From Chryseobacterium polytrichastri (GTDB lineage: Bacteria; Bacteroidota; Bacteroidia; Flavobacteriales; Weeksellaceae), in NCBI RefSeq assembly GCF_900142445.1, contig NZ_FRAV01000009.1, forward strand, positions 100,887-164,886: DNA of 64,000 nucleotides, read 5' to 3'. The translations under genes were made by a program, and so were the position numbers. Shown in pieces: positions 59,071-64,000 of this stretch; positions within the stretch are counted from its first letter, which is position 1, and each line of letters opens with the position of its first letter. Below the pieces are notes generated by a model. It had not been told where the DNA came from, did not search any database, and saw nothing but the letters and a program-made list of their open reading frames with translations.

Positions 59071-60176
59071 AGACTTTCAATTTCTTTTTGAATGTATTGT
59101 TTTTGTTCAGGATTTCTGATCCAGTCGCATCGGGTTTGAAGGTATCTTAATTTATCTTTAATAACATTTTGCTCTTCAAAACTCAAAGTTCCCCCTTCCC
59201 ATTTATCAATAAGAATTTTTACATCTTTCATTACTTCCTCCGGATTCGGAGTTTTGTTTTGTAAGGCCTGAGGATGAGATTTAGGATCTTCATCTTTTTC
59301 GATGGTTCGGTTGATAATTCCTTCTAAAATTTCAATCTGTTCTTCTTTATCCCAAATATGTTTCAATACCCAAAGATCAGAAAGAATCGCTTCATTTCTT
59401 CCACAAATTAAAGCACTTGCTGCAATTAAATTTTGAAGTTTTACCGCTCGACGGTCAGAAATTGCAATCCCTGTATTTCGAAGGCTGATAATTGTATTTA
59501 GGTAGACTTCATAAATAGGTTTCAAATCAATATTTCTACATAAACTTTGAAGTTCTCTGATCTCATCCGAAAGAATCTCAGGGGTTTCTGTTTCAATATT
59601 ATTTTCTAATTTTCTTCCGGCTAAAAGTACTTGATGCAGAAGATCCGGATGTACATAATCAACATTAATTCTGATTAAAAAACGGTCGAATAATGCATTC
59701 AAAGCTTCGTCTTCAGGGAGAACATTACTTGCTCCCACAAACATTAGCGCAGGAAGATTTTTTGTTTCTTTTCCTCTTTTGAAAATCTTTTCATTCAAAG
59801 CCATTAAAAGTGAATTCAATATCGCAGAATTGGCATTGAAGATCTCATCCAAAAAAACCATTGACGCTTCAGGCATCATGCCGTCTGTATTTGTCAAAAG
59901 TTCACCATCTTTTAATTTTCTGATATCAAAAGGGCCGAAAATCTCATTTGGTTCTGTAAAGCGGGTTAATAAATATTCGAAGTTTTTGCCGTCTTTCACC
60001 GTTTTTGACAAGGTTCTTACGATAGCAGATTTTGCCGTTCCGGGAGGTCCGTACAAAAAGGCATTCTCTCTTGCCAACAAGCAGATTCCCAATAAATCTA
60101 CTACATCGTTTTTGCCGACAAAGGTTTCCTTAACGTAATTAAGAACTGTATTCAGCTTAGTTATATTTTGTATCAT
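59043..60176 (-). CDS. MoxR family AAA+ ATPase
   Basis: 377 residues. Walker A: LYGPPGTAKSAIVRTL (about residue 40). Walker B: MVFLDEIFNANSAILNSLL. Sensor 1: FVGASNVLPED; Arg finger region: ALNALFDRFLIRI; sensor 2: SDRRAVKLQNL. The GTAKS variant of the P-loop and the spacing are those of the MoxR/RavA class. It is the energy source of the ternary system and may remodel protein complexes or insert metal. Its start overlaps the preceding stop by one base (TAATG). Confidence 0.9.
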   Translation of the reverse strand: MIQNITKLNTVLNYVKETFVGKNDVVDLLGICLLARENAFLYGPPGTAKSAIVRTLSKTVKDGKNFEYLLTRFTEPNEIFGPFDIRKLKDGELLTNTDGMMPEASMVFLDEIFNANSAILNSLLMALNEKIFKRGKETKNLPALMFVGASNVLPEDEALNALFDRFLIRINVDYVHPDLLHQVLLAGRKLENNIETETPEILSDEIRELQSLCRNIDLKPIYEVYLNTIISLRNTGIAISDRRAVKLQNLIAASALICGRNEAILSDLWVLKHIWDKEEQIEILEGIINRTIEKDEDPKSHPQALQNKTPNPEEVMKDVKILIDKWEGGTLSFEEQNVIKDKLRYLQTRCDWIRNPEQKQYIQKEIESLWQKILQTA

Positions 60177-60820
60177 TAATTTTCTTCAGTTATTATTTTT
60201 AATTCTCTCCAAAAAGCATCTTTATGCAACCCAAATTCTGCAATCAGTAATTTATTAATAAACGGAATTTCAGCTAATTTATATGCCTTGTTCTCTACAA
60301 TTCTTTCGAGATATAGTTTTCGATAGGTTTTATCTTCTAATTCTTCTTCCCAATTTACTTTTTCTACGTCCACATCAAATCCAATCGCTGAATAATGAAA
60401 TTCTGATAAAATTGCTTCCAATAGTATAATCAAAGGATCTTCAGAATCAGCAACCTGTAATTCTGAAACAATTTGTGGTAAAAACCGTAATGATAAATCT
60501 GCAGAAAGTCTGGAAGAAATATCTCTTATTCCTTTATATGGCGGAATTAATGTATTCAAATCCTTTGCTGTATTTCTACGAATTAAATACAATTGAGCAC
60601 TGTGATATAATATTTTTCCCGCCCAAATTGCCGTCTCTTTGTTGCAGAGAATTTGATCAGATAAAAATTCCAATCTTTCTTTTTCAAATTCAGTTTCAAA
60701 ATAATCTGCAGCATCTTGTTCTTCCTTTTTTGAAATTTCTTTGAGATCTGAAAAGATGGTAATGCATTCCTCTTTTCGAAGAAGAAACAAAGTATCTAAA
60801 AATGGCGAGCTGTTTTCCAT
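60176..60820 (-). CDS. First gene of MoxR operon, helical protein
   Basis: 214 residues, soluble, highly acidic, predicted helical, without recognisable motif. It starts the operon and is coupled to the MoxR gene by TAATG. Proteins in this position are found in related cassettes but their function is not known. Confidence 0.65.
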   Translation of the reverse strand: MENSSPFLDTLFLLRKEECITIFSDLKEISKKEEQDAADYFETEFEKERLEFLSDQILCNKETAIWAGKILYHSAQLYLIRRNTAKDLNTLIPPYKGIRDISSRLSADLSLRFLPQIVSELQVADSEDPLIILLEAILSEFHYSAIGFDVDVEKVNWEEELEDKTYRKLYLERIVENKAYKLAEIPFINKLLIAEFGLHKDAFWRELKIITEEN

Positions 60821-61038
60821 GATTTAACAAAAATAAAATTATTTCTCAGAGAATAAAATTTTAATTGAATGATTGAGCACTAAATAATATTATTCATCAA
60901 AAATTCTGCTTATTTGTTAAAATAAAAATCAGCTTACACCATGTTTAAGAAATTTTTAACAAGTGTAAGCTGAATAAGTAAACAACGAGATTTACTTTTT
61001 GAGAATTAAACTAAACTTTATACAGATAATATCATTTA

Positions 61039-62178
61039 CTATTTTGAGATTATTTTTTTCGAAAGCCATTTTCTTACAGGAATGTCATAGAATCTCATAA
61101 AAACATAAGCCATGATAATGGATATAATTACAGTGACAAACCCCAAAATCCAAGATATCGGTTCTTCCAACGTATGTTTACCATTTGTCACCCAAGCCAT
61201 ATAAACATAGACCAACGGAAAATGGGTAATATAAATAGGGTAAGAAATATCACCTAAAAATTTACAGAATTGATTGGCTTTTTCACCCACCACTTTTCCT
61301 CCAGCACCCAGTAAAATAACAATTGGAAACAGGATCATTAAGGTAAAACATTCATAAAAAGCATTTTTCCATGGCGCTGTATTTCCACCTAAACGAGGAA
61401 ATGCAAACAGAATAATGAGTAAAATACTTGTGGTTAAAAAAGCATTCTTGGTATATTTTAATTTCCCCACTCTTGCTAAAAGAATACCCATTAAGAAAGG
61501 AAATGATAGTCTTGTAAACCCTATCCTCATTTGAGTTGCATCATCAATAGACCACCCCCCAATAATGTCACCGTGTGGGTTTGTGAATGCATAATGAATG
61601 GTAATTGCCGCAGCAATAAACACTAAAATTCCTAATACAAATTTCGAAACTTTTCTTAAAAATAAAGCATATACAATATTAGCCATATATTCATAAAACA
61701 GTGACCATGCAGGTCCGTTTAACGGATGCATCTCATTCCAGCCTCTAATGTCAAGGCCTTTTCCCACAGGAATTACTGTCATCCCGATGAACATAACTAA
61801 CAGTAATTTCCAAACCGGAGTTGTCGAGATACCACCCCATCCCAACCCTTCTGAATATTGGAAATAAAATAAAACTGCTCCTACCAAGGAACCAATGATA
61901 ATCATAGGCTGCAATCTTACCAAACGACGGATGAAAAAATCTTTTAAAGTCATCTGGCTCCAACGATTATCATATGCATAACTGATAACGTAACCTGAAA
62001 GCATAAAGAAAAAATCTACCGCCAAATATCCGTGATTTATGAATTGTTTGGTATGATCCCCATTTGAAAATGTTTCAAAAACATGGAAAAAAATAACCAT
62101 AATGGCTGCTACACCACGAAGACCATCCAGAATTTCATAGTGAGGTCTCGATTGAGAAATATTTAAAGCGTTATTCAT
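61039..62178 (-). CDS. Membrane acyltransferase (OafA/YrhL, acyltransferase 3 family)
   Basis: 379 residues with about ten transmembrane helices. The N-terminus shows LDGLRGVAAIMVIFFHVFET (catalytic-region Arg and His) and AVDFFFMLSGYVISYAYDNRW, both diagnostic of acyltransferase 3. It probably O-acetylates a surface polysaccharide or similar molecule. It lies alone and diverges from the AraC-type regulator 94 bp away, which may control it. Confidence 0.92.
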   Translation of the reverse strand: MNNALNISQSRPHYEILDGLRGVAAIMVIFFHVFETFSNGDHTKQFINHGYLAVDFFFMLSGYVISYAYDNRWSQMTLKDFFIRRLVRLQPMIIIGSLVGAVLFYFQYSEGLGWGGISTTPVWKLLLVMFIGMTVIPVGKGLDIRGWNEMHPLNGPAWSLFYEYMANIVYALFLRKVSKFVLGILVFIAAAITIHYAFTNPHGDIIGGWSIDDATQMRIGFTRLSFPFLMGILLARVGKLKYTKNAFLTTSILLIILFAFPRLGGNTAPWKNAFYECFTLMILFPIVILLGAGGKVVGEKANQFCKFLGDISYPIYITHFPLVYVYMAWVTNGKHTLEEPISWILGFVTVIISIIMAYVFMRFYDIPVRKWLSKKIISK

Positions 62179-62272
62179 ATTTTACTTAAAAAAATGTAAT
62201 GTAAAAATAAAACGTACCACTCTAAAAATATTGTTCTATATTTTTTAATTATTGTCTTATATTTACATTATT

Positions 62273-63178
62273 ATGATTTCTAAATCTTTTAATAGCACAA
62301 AATTAAAATATTATCCAACTACAAACAATAATACCTTTCATTTTGATCATGTGCATATTATATGGAATCAACAGGTTCCTCTTCATCAGCAGCAAACGTG
62401 GGAGCTGTCCTATATCATCACCGGAAGTGGTGCCAGAATTATTGGCGATGTAGTTGAAAATTTTTCTAGAGGGGAGATTATTCTTATTCCTCCCAATATT
62501 CCGCATTGTTGGTCTTTTGATGAATCCGTACATGATGAAGAAGGAAAGATTGAAAATATTACGATTGTTATTGAGAATGATTTTTTAATCAGCTGCAAAA
62601 ATCTCTTCCCTGAATTATATTCCAGTATTTCGGAACTTCAAAGCAATGAAAACGCAGTCTCTTTTGAAGGTGAATTACTAGAAAAGCTACAAGCCTTAAT
62701 GGCCTCTATGGTTCATCAGGATAGTATTGAAAGGCTCTCTTCTTTCATTAAACTCTTACAATTAATTTCTCATTGCAAAGAAATGCATATCGTTGGGCGC
62801 CCCATCGTTGAAAATAAAAAAGAAAAGAAACTTCAGGAAATACATTTGTTTATTTTAAGAAATTTTCAAGGAAATATTAGCCTCGAACAAATTTCTAAAT
62901 CTGTAGGCATGCAGAAATCATCATTTTGTGTATTTTTTAAAAGAATGACTGGCACCTCTTTTTTCACCTATTTAACTGATTTCAGAATTGAATCTTCATG
63001 TCAGATGTTATTAAAAACAAAATTGTCAGTTGCAGAAATCTGTATAGCCTCTGGATTCAATGATATCCCTTATTATAACAGAGTTTTTAAAAAGGTTAAA
63101 AATATGACACCGACGCAGTACAGGAAGTCTGAAAAAGTAAATAATGAATTTTTATTTCACGATTCTATTAAAAATTAA
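62273..63178 (+). CDS. AraC family transcriptional regulator
   Basis: 301 residues from the ATG at 62273 (an upstream TTG at 62252 is less likely). The N-terminus is a cupin-like sensing domain (WELSYIITGSGARIIGDVV, ILIPPNIPHCWSF), and the C-terminus a double HTH of the AraC type: ISLEQISKSVGMQKSSF.. and LSVAEICIASGFNDIPYYNR, ending FKKVKNMTPTQYRKSE. It would bind DNA in response to a small ligand. Divergent from the acyltransferase gene. Confidence 0.92.
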   Translation: MISKSFNSTKLKYYPTTNNNTFHFDHVHIIWNQQVPLHQQQTWELSYIITGSGARIIGDVVENFSRGEIILIPPNIPHCWSFDESVHDEEGKIENITIVIENDFLISCKNLFPELYSSISELQSNENAVSFEGELLEKLQALMASMVHQDSIERLSSFIKLLQLISHCKEMHIVGRPIVENKKEKKLQEIHLFILRNFQGNISLEQISKSVGMQKSSFCVFFKRMTGTSFFTYLTDFRIESSCQMLLKTKLSVAEICIASGFNDIPYYNRVFKKVKNMTPTQYRKSEKVNNEFLFHDSIKN

Positions 63179-63216
63179 GAATTTAATAAGTATCTAAAAT
63201 CTTTAAAAGTCTAGGT

Positions 63217-63345
63217 TAGGCTATTTTTCAGGAGCTATTTCCTGCTATTCGCTCATACTCCTCACGCCACAATGCGCTCCAACGCTAAAACCCTCTCATC
63301 TCCAGCTCCGTGTTGCGGGGTAACCGCTACTATCAGGGCTAAGAA
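63217..63345. repeat. Intergenic flavobacterial repeat, inverted copy
   Basis: CAGGAGCTATTTCCTGCTAT at the left and GGGTAACCGCTACTATCAGG at the right correspond to the inverted form of the 37629 element. Confidence 0.5.
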
Positions 63346-63841
63346 TTTTGTCTTTAAGATAAATAGTTGTCAAAAAAATAATTTGCTGAAGTATTCAAAG
63401 CACATCAATCTTTGCTGAGTGAAACCGTATAAATCTAAACCTCACAGGTTTTGAAAACCTGTGAGGTTTGTGGTGACACCCAGAAAAACCATGTTTCAAC
63501 ATCTCATTTTTAAACCTACTAACTCATAACAAACGAAAAAGCCTTCAACTAAATGAGTAGGAGACTCTGTATAATAATGAAGCTTTGTTTTTTTCTGATT
63601 GCATTTATTGTGGTAAAAAGGATTCTTCACTTAGACAAGAGGCTAAAGTTTAGAAGAATGATCTCTCACAGATCAAGCGGATGAAGCAGATTTTTAAATG
63701 AATGAAAAAAGAATGGATTGGTGATTGGTTTTCGTAAAATGTAGATATAAAATTTGATTTAAAAACATTGTTTAGATCCTTCCAGGATGACAAAGAGTGT
63801 GGATATTATTGGGGATAATTATATAGCAATTTTTATTGAGA
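63346..63841. other. Gene-free gap before the IS-like end
   Basis: About 500 bp. Holds the AAACCTCACAGGTTT..AAACCTGTGAGGTTT palindrome (63440-63470) and a half copy of the GATCCTTCCAGGATGACA repeat (63775-63792). No coding signal found. Confidence 0.5.
63440..63470. repeat. Palindromic repeat, AAACCTCACAGGTTT type
   Basis: AAACCTCACAGGTTT and AAACCTGTGAGGTTT pair. Sister of the element at 2389. Confidence 0.6.
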
Positions 63842-64000
63842 GGGCTTTATTGGATCAGTCTCAAAAGTTGGGGAGAAAATAAAAAATGCTATTTTTGTAT
63901 AATGCTAAATGATGCCGAACTGCTTAAATTATTTTTACCTGAACTGTTGATTGAATATTTTGAGATTGTAAAATTTGAAGAAGAAAACCAAATTCTACAT
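63842..64000 (+). mobile_element. Left end of an ISAon1-like insertion sequence, truncated by window
   Basis: The boundary near 63842 (GGGCTTTATTGGATCAGTCT) looks like the outer inverted repeat, and the first codons of a transposase follow at 63902. The other end is outside the window, so the limits are approximate. Confidence 0.5.
63902..64000 (+). CDS. Transposase N-terminal region, ISAon1 family, partial
   Basis: 33 codons to the window edge: MLNDAELLKLFLPELLIEYF then EIVKFEEENQILH. This opening is characteristic of the N-terminal (OrfA-like) product of ISAon1-family elements, which are frequent in Chryseobacterium. The rest is outside the window. Confidence 0.75.
   Translation, partial: MLNDAELLKLFLPELLIEYFEIVKFEEENQILH

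Overview
The window looks like a chromosomal segment of a Chryseobacterium-like member of the Flavobacteriia (Bacteroidota). The DNA is AT-rich, and promoters follow the Bacteroidota pattern TTTG-N18/19-TAnnTTTG (for example near 26349, 26475 and 17273). Genes typical of the group include an AadS-type aminoglycoside adenylyltransferase, malate:quinone oxidoreductase, a TerC/TerD/TelA operon and paired small helix-turn-helix proteins. No search could be run, so all family calls rest on motifs and layout read directly from the sequence.

Left part (1-35 kb), mostly ordinary chromosome: a partial GH63-like glucosidase, an SDR dehydrogenase, a GMC oxidoreductase, aadS, mqo, three secreted surface proteins (9.8-12.5 kb), gpsA, an M23 peptidase with an unusual insert, and an Rrf2 regulator with matching operators before itself and the next gene. 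A seven-gene ter stress operon (20.3-26.3 kb) is followed by an EF-G paralogue behind a leader-peptide/terminator attenuator, a SulP transporter, the HTH pair, and a membrane TPR-LuxR regulator flanked by two related promoter cassettes carrying tiny MMK... ORFs.

Centre (35-53.2 kb), the most interesting part: an RNA-centred island transcribed almost entirely from the minus strand. It holds a Ro60/TROVE protein (37.8-39.3 kb); ten Y-RNA-like noncoding RNAs (35.1-37.3 kb); two circularly permuted tRNA genes (42.1-42.3 kb); an SPFH protein with an internal duplication; two DEDDh exonucleases; a metallophosphoesterase; an RNase Z-like protein; two RNA ligases (Rnl1-like and Rnl2-like); an ATP-grasp protein; an RNase H-fold protein; and 19 tRNA or tRNA-like genes (49.5-52.4 kb). 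Several Y-like RNAs carry permuted tRNA modules (T-arm, acceptor, D-arm), and one carries a 33-nt near-copy of the 23S rRNA H69-H71 segment. The Ro60 gene, both Y-RNA clusters and the permuted-tRNA/SPFH unit share a 19-bp operator-like element exactly 9 bp from the -10 box, so they appear to form one regulon. My reading is an RNA damage sensing, repair or decoy system: ligases, RNase Z-like and exonuclease activities could process permuted or cleaved tRNAs, and Ro60 with its tRNA/rRNA mimics could tether or sense effectors.

Right part (53.3-64 kb): a six-gene overlapping operon of the MoxR-vWA-beta-propeller ternary type, an acyltransferase, an AraC regulator, and the left end of an ISAon1-like insertion sequence running off the edge. 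Several dispersed palindromic repeat families lie in intergenic regions throughout.
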